A stretch of DNA of 64,000 nucleotides from positions 4,926,501-4,990,500 of the forward strand of contig NZ_CP133017.1 of NCBI RefSeq assembly GCF_030866765.1, given 5' to 3'. Below, in pieces: positions 7,557 through 16,190 of the stretch. This DNA comes from Paenibacillus silvisoli (GTDB lineage: Bacteria > Bacillota > Bacilli > Paenibacillales > Paenibacillaceae). The notes under the pieces were generated by a model, which saw only the letters and a program-made list of their open reading frames with translations, was not told the origin of the DNA and did no database searches. A program made the translations under genes and the position numbers. Position 1 is the first letter of the stretch. Every line of letters starts with the position of its first letter.

Positions 7557-8335
7557 GCTAGTATCTCCTCTACCAATCGTACGATTTCGTTCCGCTCCTC
7601 GCCGGACATTTCAATGATTCGAGCCGCCAGCGTCGGGAGCCTCCACGTCTCGATCTCCTCCGCCCTCATGCCGGACAGCCTCTTGTACGCTTCCGCATAC
7701 GTATCGTGAAAAAGCAAACGAAGCTCGCGTTCGTGAAGCCAACCCGGAGCTTGAGGCGGCACCGCGTGCGACCGAATCATCATGGACGTCCGCGCCACGT
7801 CAGCCGCGGCATCGCCGACTAAGACGTTCATCCAATCGATAATAACCGGACCATCCGCCGCCAGCAAAATATTGTCCGGGTGAAAATCATAGTGGCACAG
7901 CGTCCGCCCCTCCGGAAGCCGCACCATGGAGGCCAGAATACGATCTTTTTCCATATCCGAGAGGCTTGGAGCCGCCTTGATTTTATACGTCAGCTCTTGC
8001 TTCAAGTTAGGCGTGAATTCAACCTGCAGCCCATGGAGCTGATGCTGAAGCTCCGCCATTAATTTGGCATTCGCCAGGATGCTTTCTTGTTTAGGCTCAA
8101 TCTGCCACAGCATGGAATGCCCTCGAATGCGCTCATAGATGAGACATTGGCGCCCTTCGTGCTCCACCAATCCGCCGAAGCGCGGCGTCCTGATGTCCAA
8201 ACCGGCGATCAGCGACGCATTATTCGCTTCTTCCGCCGCTTGATGCGCTTCATGAAACACCTTGATGACCTCATGCTTTCCCCATTCGTACACGTCGGCC
8301 GTCTTGCCTCTGCCAATCATTTTGCCTATAGTCAT
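7553..8335 (-). CDS. APH-like phosphotransferase (aminoglycoside/choline kinase fold)
   Basis: About 260 residues. The kinase-like fold is shown by the catalytic loop CHYDFHPDNI (Brenner-type HxDxxxxN) near residue 160 and the metal-binding IIDWMN soon after, with a glycine-rich start (MIGRGKTADVYEW). Family members phosphorylate small molecules such as aminoglycosides, choline or sugars; nothing here fixes the substrate. I take the ATG at 8333-8335, which has AGAGGA upstream, over the GTG at 8353 that would use this RBS as coding sequence. It is the first gene of a two-gene operon with the NUDIX hydrolase. Confidence 0.85.
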   Translation of the reverse strand: MTIGKMIGRGKTADVYEWGKHEVIKVFHEAHQAAEEANNASLIAGLDIRTPRFGGLVEHEGRQCLIYERIRGHSMLWQIEPKQESILANAKLMAELQHQLHGLQVEFTPNLKQELTYKIKAAPSLSDMEKDRILASMVRLPEGRTLCHYDFHPDNILLAADGPVIIDWMNVLVGDAAADVARTSMMIRSHAVPPQAPGWLHERELRLLFHDTYAEAYKRLSGMRAEEIETWRLPTLAARIIEMSGEERNEIVRLVEEILA

Positions 8336-8493
8336 CGCTTGAAATCCTCTCACTTCGGTTTCTATTCCATCATCCTTCTCATGATTCGACCTGCATCACG
8401 CCAAACCCTTCCAATACATGGTCACACGATCAAACCGTACACAACGAAAAAAGAACCAAGCTCTCACCGAGCCCGGTTCTTCTAGTTCACGGA

Positions 8494-9132
8494 TCACTTT
8501 CCGCCGATGCTGCGAATTTCAAGCACGTTCGTCACTTGATTGAACCTAAGGACGTAGCGCTGCCCCGTAATAAACCCAAAAAATGCTGCGGTCGAGGCGC
8601 TCGTTGCAAAGCCGGAGCCGAATTCATTTTCGCCTTCAGCAAATGACCGAAGCTTAAGTTTTTTAGTTCTCCCCGCCCTTATAACCGTAAGAACCGTGTT
8701 ATCTATAGGTAAATTCAAGGCATCATGCGTTCCGCCGGCAACGCCGAACACGTCGTTTCTAGTGACCGTTTCGCCTTCTATTCCGAAAGACGCCGTTGTC
8801 CGGGTTCTTCTTAGTATAATGGTTAAAACATTCGTCACATCGTTAAATCTCAAAAAGTATTGGAACCGGTTGGTTAACCGAAACATTTTCGCCGTTGCCG
8901 GACTAACGTCCAAAAAGTTATCAACCTGCTCGCCCGGACAATCTTCCGCGGCCATAGCCAAAATGGTAACGCGTTTATTCGTAGTCCCTCTTCGAAACAA
9001 CGAAGAAGTGCCGTTCGGAATCCGAAGCAGATCGCTCCCGCCTTGCGCGCACCCGTCAATAAAGACTTCGTTATCCTTCATCGATTGCCTAATTCTTACG
9101 ACCACGGTTCCGCTAATGATCAATCGAATCAT
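8494..9132 (-). CDS. Unknown protein, paralogue A with two internal repeats
   Basis: A 212-residue protein of no recognised family. Two stretches resemble each other: about residues 78-105 (TAKMFRLTNRFQYFLRFNDV...) and the C-terminus (STAAFFGFITGQRYVLRFNQ...), both ending in TNVLxI. The shared pattern is TA-x-x-L/F-x-L-x5-RY-x-LRFN-x2-TNVL. No signal peptide or membrane helix is evident. The gene ending at 9156 encodes a protein of the same length and layout, so the two are tandem paralogues. The RBS (GAAAGG directly before ATG) is poorly spaced, so the start is uncertain. Confidence 0.7.
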   Translation of the reverse strand: MIRLIISGTVVVRIRQSMKDNEVFIDGCAQGGSDLLRIPNGTSSLFRRGTTNKRVTILAMAAEDCPGEQVDNFLDVSPATAKMFRLTNRFQYFLRFNDVTNVLTIILRRTRTTASFGIEGETVTRNDVFGVAGGTHDALNLPIDNTVLTVIRAGRTKKLKLRSFAEGENEFGSGFATSASTAAFFGFITGQRYVLRFNQVTNVLEIRSIGGK

Positions 9133-9155
9133 CCTTTCGCGCTGGATTCCGCCGC

Positions 9156-9797
9156 TTATTTTCCTGGGTTGATTCGGAGAATCGACTTGATCTGGTTGAA
9201 TTCCATGAAGGCATTGCCTTCAGATAACCCTAATTGTTCCGCGGTCCTCGGAGTAAGCTGGACAAAAGGATCGAGAAATATGTTGCTGCCGATGATCTGA
9301 AGATGTTTCTGCTTCAAACCATGCTTCATCAGAAGCCTTTCGCCGATAATCCCGAGCGTAACCTGAGCCCCGGCGGTTATCAAAACCTGGTTGTTTCGAA
9401 GCGTAACGACGTTCGGAATTGGATTATCTTCATCCTCAATGAATGGAGTGCCTATCTTCAAGGGAAGTCTCGCTCTTGAAACCGGCTTCGGAAAGAAGCT
9501 CATGACGCTTGTATCCGTATCGAACTCCACGCGATAGCGCCGTTCATTCCGCAGCAGAAGCTGCCTTGCGACGTTGCGTCCCACGCTGATCGAATGCTCG
9601 ATGCATTCGCCGCCTTCTTCCTGCGTTAATTGGACCTCTGCGCTCCTTGATCTCCGCCTCAAAATAACCGGCCCCGATTCAATATCGGATAGCTGCGTGC
9701 TCGGCGCGCCCCCGCAATTAACAAGAAGGGTTGAATTGTTGGTCGCGATGCGTGCAACCCCTACATCTATAATCCCTCTCAGAATCAAATCCGTCAT
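9156..9797 (-). CDS. Unknown protein, paralogue B
   Basis: I take the ATG at 9795-9797 (MTDLILRGIIDVGVARIAT), preceded by GGAGGCG, which gives 213 residues and aligns end to end with the 212-residue neighbour. The frame is open up to 9941, but the extra 48 residues are Cys/Arg-rich and not protein-like. Repeat segments: VARQLLLRNERRYRVEFDTD (about residue 75) and TAEQLGLSEGNAFMEFNQI at the C-terminus, matching the two repeats of paralogue A. The two genes are 23 bp apart and probably form an operon. Function unknown. Confidence 0.65.
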   Translation of the reverse strand: MTDLILRGIIDVGVARIATNNSTLLVNCGGAPSTQLSDIESGPVILRRRSRSAEVQLTQEEGGECIEHSISVGRNVARQLLLRNERRYRVEFDTDTSVMSFFPKPVSRARLPLKIGTPFIEDEDNPIPNVVTLRNNQVLITAGAQVTLGIIGERLLMKHGLKQKHLQIIGSNIFLDPFVQLTPRTAEQLGLSEGNAFMEFNQIKSILRINPGK

Positions 9798-10016
9798 CGC
9801 CTCCGGCAAGCAGGTTACGTTACTGTATGAGCTGGATACCTGTCTAGGTATGGGTTCACGCCTTAAACAGGAATATTTTAACAGGATCGGAATCCAACCG
9901 CTCCCAAGTACAAGCACCGTTTCTGGGCGCCTGCATAGCATGAGAGCATACTTAAAATTTCCAGTTCCGCATGGATAAGTAAGCGGCGAGGACGGAAATA
10001 CGCTGGAGGGATAGGG

Positions 10017-11021
10017 TTGAGAAAAAGCTTAGTGTGGCTCTCCGTCATCGCGCTCAGCTTGACGCTGGTGCTTGCAGGCTGCGGAAGCAAAAACGAGACG
10101 GCTACGAAGGTGCGGATCGGCGAGGTTACGCGTTCGATCTTCTATGCGCCGCAGTATGTCGCGATTACGAACGGATTTTTTGAAGACGAAGGTCTCGACG
10201 TTGAATTGACGACGACGCCCGGCGGGGACAAAACGATGACGGCGCTGCTCAGCAACAACATCGACGTGGCGCTGGTCGGTTCGGAAACCTCGATTTATGT
10301 CTCGGTGCAAGGCTCGGACGATCCGGTCATCAACTTCGCGCAATTGACGCAAACGGACGGCACGTTCCTCATTTCGCGCAACAAGCTCGACAGCTTCGAT
10401 TGGAGCATGCTGAAGGGCTCCAAATTCCTCGGCCAGCGCAAAGGCGGCATGCCGCAAATGGCGGGCGAGTTCACGCTGAAGAAGCATGGCATCGATCCGC
10501 AGAACGACCTGGAGCTGATCCAGAACGTTGAATTCGCGAATATCGTGCCGGCGTTCACGTCGGGCACCGGCGATTTTGTCCAGCTGTTCGAGCCATCGGC
10601 TACGATGATTGAGCAGCAAGGCAAAGGCTACGTCGTGGCCTCGTTCGGAACGGAAAGCGGCCATCTGCCTTATACCGTTTTCATGACGAAGCAAAGCTAC
10701 ATCGAGAAAAATGCCGACACGGTGCAAAAGTTTACGAACGCCGTGCACAAAGGGCAGCTCTGGGTACAGGAGCATAGCGTAAACGAGATCGCCGATGCCG
10801 TCGCGCCGTTCTTCCCGGACACGGACATCGAGCTGATCCGCGGCGTCGTGAAACGGTATAAAGACCAAGGCTCGTTCGCAACCGATCCGATCATCGATGA
10901 AGCGGAATGGAACAATCTTCAAGATGTCATGAAATCGGCCGGCGAGCTGGATGCTCCGGCAGACTTCGGCAAGCTGGTGAACAATACGTTCGCGGAAGAA
11001 GCGATCAAGAACGTGAAATGA
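10017..11021 (+). CDS. ABC transporter substrate-binding lipoprotein, NMT1/SsuA-like
   Basis: A 334-residue lipoprotein that captures a small organic solute for import. Lipobox LVLAGC lies at about residues 17-22 after a short basic-hydrophobic signal. The start of the mature protein (VRIGEVTRSIFYAPQYVAI) and the GGDKTMTALLSNNIDVALVG segment are typical of the NMT1/THI5-SsuA group, which binds sulfonates, nitrate, thiamine precursors or riboflavin-like compounds. The start is TTG at 10017 with GGAGGGATAGG upstream. The ATPase and permease genes follow. I see no TPP or other riboswitch upstream, so the substrate is open. Confidence 0.85.
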   Translation: MRKSLVWLSVIALSLTLVLAGCGSKNETATKVRIGEVTRSIFYAPQYVAITNGFFEDEGLDVELTTTPGGDKTMTALLSNNIDVALVGSETSIYVSVQGSDDPVINFAQLTQTDGTFLISRNKLDSFDWSMLKGSKFLGQRKGGMPQMAGEFTLKKHGIDPQNDLELIQNVEFANIVPAFTSGTGDFVQLFEPSATMIEQQGKGYVVASFGTESGHLPYTVFMTKQSYIEKNADTVQKFTNAVHKGQLWVQEHSVNEIADAVAPFFPDTDIELIRGVVKRYKDQGSFATDPIIDEAEWNNLQDVMKSAGELDAPADFGKLVNNTFAEEAIKNVK

Positions 11022-11033
11022 CGCCTATATAGA

Positions 11034-11061
11034 AGCAGGCCGCCCTCGCGGGCGGCTTCTT
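11034..11061 (+). terminator. Hairpin between binding-protein and ATPase genes
   Basis: GCCGCCC (11039-11045), loop TCGC, GGGCGGC (11050-11056), followed by TTCTT and flanked by AAG/CTT. It lies directly after the binding-protein gene. Such hairpins commonly stabilise or partly terminate the message so that more binding protein than membrane subunit is made. Confidence 0.6.
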
Positions 11062-11081
11062 CAGGAATTAGGAAGGAGTGA

Positions 11082-11864
11082 ATGCGGATGCTCCCTGCCG
11101 TGGAAGCAACCAATGTCACGCATGTGTACGTCAACGAGAACGGCGCATCGCTCGCCTTGGATCATATCTCTCTGGCGGTCGCGAACGGGGAATTCGTCTC
11201 CCTCGTCGGACCGAGCGGCTGCGGCAAAACAACGCTGCTCTCGATTATCGCCGGCCTCATCAAGCCTACGGAAGGGGCGGTGCGCATTCACGGTGAGACC
11301 GTGACCGGGCCAACCTCGAAGATCGGCTACATGCTTCAGCAGGATTTTCTGTTCCCCTGGCGGACGATCCGCGAAAATGTCACGATCGGGCTGGAGATTA
11401 TGGGCAAGCTGACGCGGGAAAAGAAGGATTACGCGCTCCATCTGCTGGAGGAGCTGGGACTCGGTCAAGCCGCTACCAAGTTCCCGGGCGAGCTGTCAGG
11501 CGGGATGAGGCAGCGGGCGGCGCTTGCGCGCACCTTGGCGACGGAGCCGGATATTTTGTTTCTGGATGAGCCGTTCTCCTCGCTTGATTTTCAGACGAAG
11601 CTGCAGCTGGAAAATTTGATTTTCCAAACGTTGAAGGACCGGCGCAAAACGTCGCTGCTCGTCACGCACGACATCGCCGAAGCGATCGCCATGAGCGACC
11701 GCATCATCGTGCTGCAGCGGAACCCCGGGCGGATTGGCAGCGAAATCGTGATCCCGGAGCAATTAGCGGCCGCGATGCCGATCGACGCGCGCGAGCAGGA
11801 TGGGTTTCAGGAATGGTTCCGGGTCGTGCGCAAGGAGTTTGCAACGATGGAGAAAAGGAGATGA
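11082..11864 (+). CDS. ABC importer ATP-binding protein (SsuB/TauB-like)
   Basis: A 260-residue ATPase that powers the NMT1-type importer. Visible motifs are Walker [11 protein letters not shown] (about residue 40), Q-loop LQQDFLFPW, signature [11 protein letters not shown], Walker [13 protein letters not shown] and the H-loop VTHDIAEAI. The start is ATG at 11082 with AGGAAGGAG upstream. The 3' end meets the permease gene at an ATGA junction, so the operon is compact. The final 40 residues ([15 protein letters not shown]-type, as seen here in [16 protein letters not shown]) fit the nitrate/sulfonate group. Confidence 0.92.
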   Translation: MRMLPAVEATNVTHVYVNENGASLALDHISLAVANGEFVSLVGPSGCGKTTLLSIIAGLIKPTEGAVRIHGETVTGPTSKIGYMLQQDFLFPWRTIRENVTIGLEIMGKLTREKKDYALHLLEELGLGQAATKFPGELSGGMRQRAALARTLATEPDILFLDEPFSSLDFQTKLQLENLIFQTLKDRRKTSLLVTHDIAEAIAMSDRIIVLQRNPGRIGSEIVIPEQLAAAMPIDAREQDGFQEWFRVVRKEFATMEKRR

Positions 11865-11872
11865 GGAGGCGC

Positions 11873-12709
11873 ATGGAGCGTAATTCGAAAAGCGACGAAA
11901 CGAGCAGGCATACGAATCCGCAGCTCATCTACGCGGCGTTCAAGCGCGCGCGGAACAAAGAGAAGCTGATCGTTCACCTGACGCAGGCGCTGCTGCTCAT
12001 CCTCCTGCTTGGCGCTTGGGAGTATGCGGGCAGAGCGAAGTGGATCGATGTCTTTCTCTTCAGCTACCCAAGCAAAATCATCAAGCTGCTGGCGGACAAA
12101 TGGATGGACGGCTCGCTGCTGCCGCATATCGGCGTAACGGTTGCGGAGACGGCGGCGGGATTCGCGCTCGGCACGCTGTGCGGGCTGTTGATCGCGACGG
12201 TGATCTGGTGGAGCCCTTTTCTGGCGCGCGTTCTCGATCCTTACTTGGTCGTGCTGAACTCGCTGCCGAAGGTCGCGCTGGGACCGCTCTTCATCGTTGC
12301 GCTTGGCTCCGGCGTCGTTTCGATTATCGCGACGATTTTATCGATCACCGTCATCATTACGACGCTCGTTATCTATAACGCCTTCTGCGAGGTAGACGCC
12401 AATTACGTCAAAGTCGTGAAAGTGTTCGGCGCGACGAAGACGCAATCGTTCGCGAAAGTGATTTTGCCCGCATCCTTCCCTGCAATCGTATCGACGCTGA
12501 AAGTAAACGTAGGGCTGGCGTGGGTCGGCGTTATCGTCGGCGAGTTTCTCGTCGCGAAGGAAGGGCTTGGCTATTTGATCATCTACGGGTTTCAAGTGTT
12601 CAATTTCACGCTCGTGCTAGGCAGCTTGTTTATTATCGCGGCCTTCGCCACGATCATGTATCAGGTTGTCGCCGCAATCGAGTCCAGAATCGCAAAAAAG
12701 AGGCGTTAA
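11873..12709 (+). CDS. ABC importer permease (SsuC/TauC-like)
   Basis: A membrane permease of about 278 residues with roughly six helices. The cytoplasmic coupling loop (EAA-like) is visible as [27 protein letters not shown]. Two starts are possible: ATG at 11861 (in the ATGA overlap with the ATPase stop, RBS with no spacing) and ATG at 11873 (AGGAGG three nt upstream). I prefer the second, though neither spacing is ideal. The 3' end, including the stop codon, forms one arm of a perfect 16-bp palindrome shared with the convergent sigma factor gene. Confidence 0.88.
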   Translation: MERNSKSDETSRHTNPQLIYAAFKRARNKEKLIVHLTQALLLILLLGAWEYAGRAKWIDVFLFSYPSKIIKLLADKWMDGSLLPHIGVTVAETAAGFALGTLCGLLIATVIWWSPFLARVLDPYLVVLNSLPKVALGPLFIVALGSGVVSIIATILSITVIITTLVIYNAFCEVDANYVKVVKVFGATKTQSFAKVILPASFPAIVSTLKVNVGLAWVGVIVGEFLVAKEGLGYLIIYGFQVFNFTLVLGSLFIIAAFATIMYQVVAAIESRIAKKRR

Positions 12710-12736
12710 GAGACTGATCATCAGTCTCTTAACGCC
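12702..12736. terminator. Perfect palindrome joining two convergent stop codons
   Basis: GGCGTTAAGAGACTGA (12702-12717), loop TCA, then its exact reverse complement (12721-12736). The left arm holds the permease TAA, and the right arm holds the last codons and stop of the sigma-factor gene. A 16-bp stem with a 3-nt loop can stop or protect both transcripts, although it lacks a T-tract. Confidence 0.7.
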
Positions 12737-13644
12737 GCAATGTGCTTGAGCTTGTCGGGATTGACTACGAGATAGAACGAGGCGATTTGGCCGTCCTGCA
12801 TCTCGAAAGAGAGGACGAAGTACGGCTGCCTGTCTTGATCGTAACCGATGATCCCGATATCCCGGTTCACTTCGGACAAGACATACCGGCTGATGAGATC
12901 CGGCTGCTTGGTTTGGAGCCCATTGAAGTAAGCCGCAATCCGCTCCGCGCCCGCAATCGGACGTACCGCAGCCTTCACTTTGCCGCCGCCGTCGGAGTAG
13001 AGAACCGCATCCGCGCGGACGACGCTGAGCAGCTGGCCCATGTTGCCGGACAGCAGCGCCTGCACGAACTGCTCGACGGGCTGCGGGAGCGGCGCTGGCC
13101 GCGGGGACGGGGATGCCGCTTGCTGCTGGGGCGATGGCTGCTCGGGCAGCCGGCTGATCGCCGCCTTGGCCCGGCGGAAAATTTGCCGGCAATTCGTGCT
13201 GCTCTTGCCGACGATTTCCGCGATTTCGTCATATTCGTATTGCAGAACCTCGCGAAGCAGGAAGACGGCGCGCTCCACCCAGGATAGTTGCTGAAGCAAG
13301 AGCAGGTACGCGGTGGAGATAGACTCCTTCTGCAAATACCGGTCGTCCGGCCCTTCGGCCTCCTCTTCCTGGACAAGCGGCTCCGGCAGCCACGGGCCGA
13401 CGTATACCTCGCGCTGTTTGCGAGTGGAACGCAGCAGGTCGATGCAGCGGTTCGTAACGATTTTGCAAAGGTAGGCCTTCGGATTGCCGACATGCTCCGG
13501 GCGTTTCTCGCTTACGTAGAGATAAGCTTCCTGTACCGCATCCTCCGCGTCCATGACGCTGCCCAGCAACCGATAAGCCAGACCGAACAGCAGCGGCCGG
13601 TAGGCTTCATACTCTTCTGCGAATGCTCCGTTTGCTTCATCCAT
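12721..13644 (-). CDS. ECF sigma factor of the ECF41 group
   Basis: A 307-residue ECF sigma factor with regions sigma2 (about 10-75) and sigma4 (about 115-165), fused to a SnoaL-like C-terminal domain that in this group replaces an anti-sigma factor. The marks of ECF41 are all visible: WLPEPL in the linker after region 2 (GPWLPEPLVQ), DGGGK (YSDGGGKVKA) and NPDKL near the end. It redirects RNA polymerase to a small set of promoters. The upstream FAD oxidoreductase gene, 18 bp away, is the likely co-transcribed target, and it has an ECF41-like promoter. ECF41 genes are known to sit beside oxidoreductases or decarboxylases. Confidence 0.92.
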   Translation of the reverse strand: MDEANGAFAEEYEAYRPLLFGLAYRLLGSVMDAEDAVQEAYLYVSEKRPEHVGNPKAYLCKIVTNRCIDLLRSTRKQREVYVGPWLPEPLVQEEEAEGPDDRYLQKESISTAYLLLLQQLSWVERAVFLLREVLQYEYDEIAEIVGKSSTNCRQIFRRAKAAISRLPEQPSPQQQAASPSPRPAPLPQPVEQFVQALLSGNMGQLLSVVRADAVLYSDGGGKVKAAVRPIAGAERIAAYFNGLQTKQPDLISRYVLSEVNRDIGIIGYDQDRQPYFVLSFEMQDGQIASFYLVVNPDKLKHIAALRD

Positions 13645-13662
13645 GGGGCTCGCCTCCTGTTG

Positions 13663-14961
13663 TCAGATTGCCGCCGCCCTTCTTGCCGCGGACGAACGGT
13701 GTACGATCGCTTCCGCCGCACGGACGGCGCTTGCCGCAGACGCGTCAGCAAGCAATTCGCCATGGCTGGCCCAGTCTCCTGCGACGTAAAGTCCCTGAAT
13801 TTCAGGGACATCGGGGCCGATGTCCGCCATGGACTGATTAATGTGCGGGTAGCCTTGAGTCACCGGAATCGACGGGAGAAACTGCTTGGCGACGGCTTTC
13901 GACTCCCAGCCCGGCTGCAGCCGATTCATCGTTTCGAGCAGCAGCTGTTCCGCGGCCTTCGGGTCGTTCTCGCCAGGGCGGTTATATTTGACGATATGAA
14001 TCACATAGGACCCATTGTCGCTCATTTTCGCATTAACGGAATGGTTGGAGAAGAAAACCGGCTGATCCAGGCCGAGCGCAACTTCGTTCTCCGGGACAGG
14101 AAGCTCGCGCAGTCCGACGTCCAGGCAGGCGGCGGTAGCCGGTTTCGCCTCGATTGCCCAGCGCTGCAGCGAGGTATATTCCGCGCCGGGTACGAGCTTG
14201 AAGCACTCGCTCGGCGATGCGGTACAGATGACGTTCGCGGCCTCTACCGTCGAATAGTCCGCCAGCAGGAGCCCTAGCACTTTACCGCCCTCATGCTGGA
14301 TGGCCGAGACGTGCTTGCCGCTTACGATGGTAACGCCCGCCTTTTGCGCCCTGTCGTTGAGCTCATCGATAATCGTTTGCCAGCCGCCGTTTATATAAAG
14401 CACGCCTTTCAGCGAACGCTGGATCTGGGCTAGCGCAGGCTTCGCGAGCTGGTGATCCGGATCGGACACATAAGTCGCCGTACGGCTCAGCGCGTAGAAA
14501 ATATGCCGGACCATCGGGTCCTTCACTTCGTCTTCCGCCCACTCTCGGACGCTGTTTGCTTGAATGTCGTTCACGTTCAGCCGCATGAGCTTCATGAAGA
14601 GGCGGATGAGCTGCATTTTGCCGGACCAGGGCAGCAGCTTGGAGGCGAGCATTCGGATCGGGTCCGAGCCCAGCATCACAAGCCGATCGTTCCATAGCAC
14701 GTTCACGTTCGCGGACGGCTTGCCGCCTTCGAGCTTGATGCCCAACTCCTTCAAGATTGCGATCGCGCGCCCCGCCTTGTATAAAGCATGCCCGCCCATA
14801 TTCAAATACACACCGCTCGTATGATTCGTCATCGCCCGCCCGCCGAAGCGGTTCGACTTCTCGAGCAGCACGACGGACTGCCCGCCCTCCGCCGCTTTAA
14901 TCGCTGCAACAAATCCGGCCAAGCCCCCGCCGATTACGGCTGTATCGTATTTCGTTTTCAT
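13663..14961 (-). CDS. FAD-dependent oxidoreductase (amine oxidase/phytoene desaturase-like)
   Basis: About 432 residues. The N-terminal dinucleotide-binding motif (TAVIGGGLAGFVAAIKAA, then VVLLEKSNRFGGRA) and the C-terminal FAD motif (QGLYVAGDWASHGELLADAS) mark a flavoprotein of the amine oxidase/desaturase fold. The start is ATG at 14959-14961 with AAAGGGTGA upstream, ten codons inside the open frame. The substrate is unknown. The gene is followed by the ECF41 sigma factor, and the two are presumably one sigma-controlled redox operon. Confidence 0.87.
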   Translation of the reverse strand: MKTKYDTAVIGGGLAGFVAAIKAAEGGQSVVLLEKSNRFGGRAMTNHTSGVYLNMGGHALYKAGRAIAILKELGIKLEGGKPSANVNVLWNDRLVMLGSDPIRMLASKLLPWSGKMQLIRLFMKLMRLNVNDIQANSVREWAEDEVKDPMVRHIFYALSRTATYVSDPDHQLAKPALAQIQRSLKGVLYINGGWQTIIDELNDRAQKAGVTIVSGKHVSAIQHEGGKVLGLLLADYSTVEAANVICTASPSECFKLVPGAEYTSLQRWAIEAKPATAACLDVGLRELPVPENEVALGLDQPVFFSNHSVNAKMSDNGSYVIHIVKYNRPGENDPKAAEQLLLETMNRLQPGWESKAVAKQFLPSIPVTQGYPHINQSMADIGPDVPEIQGLYVAGDWASHGELLADASAASAVRAAEAIVHRSSAARRAAAI

Positions 14962-14997
14962 GTGAGTCACCCTTTCTTTTTCGCTGTACACTTATAT

Positions 14998-15024
14998 GGC
15001 GAAGTTGAGGGGTGTTTTGTGACA
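14998..15024 (-). promoter_or_regulatory. ECF41-like promoter upstream of the oxidoreductase
   Basis: On the minus strand TGTCACA (15018-15024) is followed by exactly 16 nt and then CGCC (14998-15001), 37 bp upstream of the oxidoreductase start. From memory, the ECF41 consensus is TGTCACA, about 16 nt, CGTC. The match is complete at -35 and 3 of 4 at -10. Confidence 0.65.
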
Positions 15025-15090
15025 GATGTTTGCGAGAAAGTTTTTATGGGCTCGTGCCGTGGCTGAGCAGTCAGTTAATGTTGCATTTAG

Positions 15091-16186
15091 TACAGGCCTG
15101 TTGATTAACCAAGTTCTGGGTTAGGGTAAGGTGAATTTGCTCGTCAAATAAACCGTCCATTCAGTCGGTAAATTGTTCAAACTAAATAACCGGTCGAATT
15201 CGGCGAACGTTAATTTGGCGCTTTGATGCACGAGTGCATTTCCTTGATCAAACAGAAATTTGAGGATCACATACACAAGCAATGCCGTGTACAATTGGCC
15301 GAATACTGCGTTTGGCGTTGTACCAAAGCGTGTCAGAACGTTCAAATGTTGCTTGATCCACCGGAAAAAGACTTCAATTTGCCAGCGTTTCTTGTACATC
15401 TCGGCGATCGCTTCGGCTGAGGGTTTGTGTAAATTAGTTGCTAGTATAACCGGGTTTCCAGTGCGTGTTGTCCCGGAGCCGGATGACAAACTGCTGTTTT
15501 TGCTCCAGGTATCATCGAACAGTTTATGCTTCCCATAAGCGCGATCCGCTACCAATATAAAATGCTTGCCTCGAATATCCGCACAACTAAGCAAATCTGG
15601 GCAATTGCCCGTGGTCTCCGTTACTTGATGAAGACATCCTTCATCAGCAACGAGAGAAACATGGAGTTTAATCCCAGCCCGTTCTCCTTTTAGCGGTGCC
15701 CATGGCAAACGTCCCATTCCGACTGTGATCTTCGTTGAATCGGCAATTAACAGCTGCTTCGGAATACGTAAATTGCGCCGAGTCGGGCGATTACATTTGC
15801 TGATCATGAGATGCAGCAGCTGCTTAAAAAGCTCGAATGGAACTTCCTTGGCTTTCTTTGAGATGGTCGAATAATGAATGGGTGCAAGACCGGTGGTGTG
15901 CATACGTTTTTCGCCATCACGGTAGCCATCCCACTGTTGGAGCGCCGACTGGGCAAGAAACATGAACAGGTCATAGACGGTAAATTTCCGAGCAGTATCG
16001 TTATAGCCAAGCTGCTTAACGAAAGGCAGTACTTCATCTTTCGTCATGATCGATTGCAGAATAGTTGAGAACATAGTAGACTTTTGCATGAGGCCGCCTC
16101 ATTCCGGATGTTTTGTAGGGGTACAAACACATTACCGGATGAGCGGTCTTTTTGCTACCTTTTTTTGGTTAATCAACAGGCCTGTA
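15091..16186 (-). mobile_element. IS4-family element, decayed, 1096 bp
   Basis: Perfect 21-bp terminal inverted repeats: TACAGGCCTGTTGATTAACC plus A at 15091-15111 and the complement at 16166-16186. The flanks TTTAG (15086-15090) and TTTAG (16187-16191) are a 5-bp target duplication; a 6-bp ATTTAG reading is also possible. Removing the element restores TGTTGCA-TTTAG-TGCAACA, so it landed in the loop of a palindrome that is itself the first unit of array A. The transposase inside has an internal deletion. Confidence 0.88.
15121..16089 (-). pseudogene. IS4-family transposase with internal deletion and frameshift
   Basis: 322 codons, shorter than usual for the family. DDE-related residues remain: LIADSTKI, LVADRAYG and the YREK signature YKKRWQIEVFFRWIK. 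Around 15440-15530 the frame reads DTWSKNSSLSSGSGTTRTGN, which is not transposase-like. One of the other frames there gives YLEQKQQFVIRLRDNTHWKP, the expected family sequence. So a frameshift near 15520 and a deletion near 15440 have removed a central segment and returned to frame. The product is probably inactive, though the element could be moved in trans because both ends are perfect. Confidence 0.75.
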
Positions 16187-16190
16187 TTTA

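Noticed and set aside
9798-9941. Extended N-terminus of paralogue B
   Set aside because: The extra residues are Cys/Arg-rich, and the shorter start aligns with paralogue A.
9860-10016. TPP riboswitch before the NMT1-type transporter
   Set aside because: GGATAAG and GGAAATACGCTGG look vaguely like the 3' part of a THI box, but CTGAGA and the ACCTGATCTGG-like core are absent, so the substrate cannot be called as a thiamine precursor.
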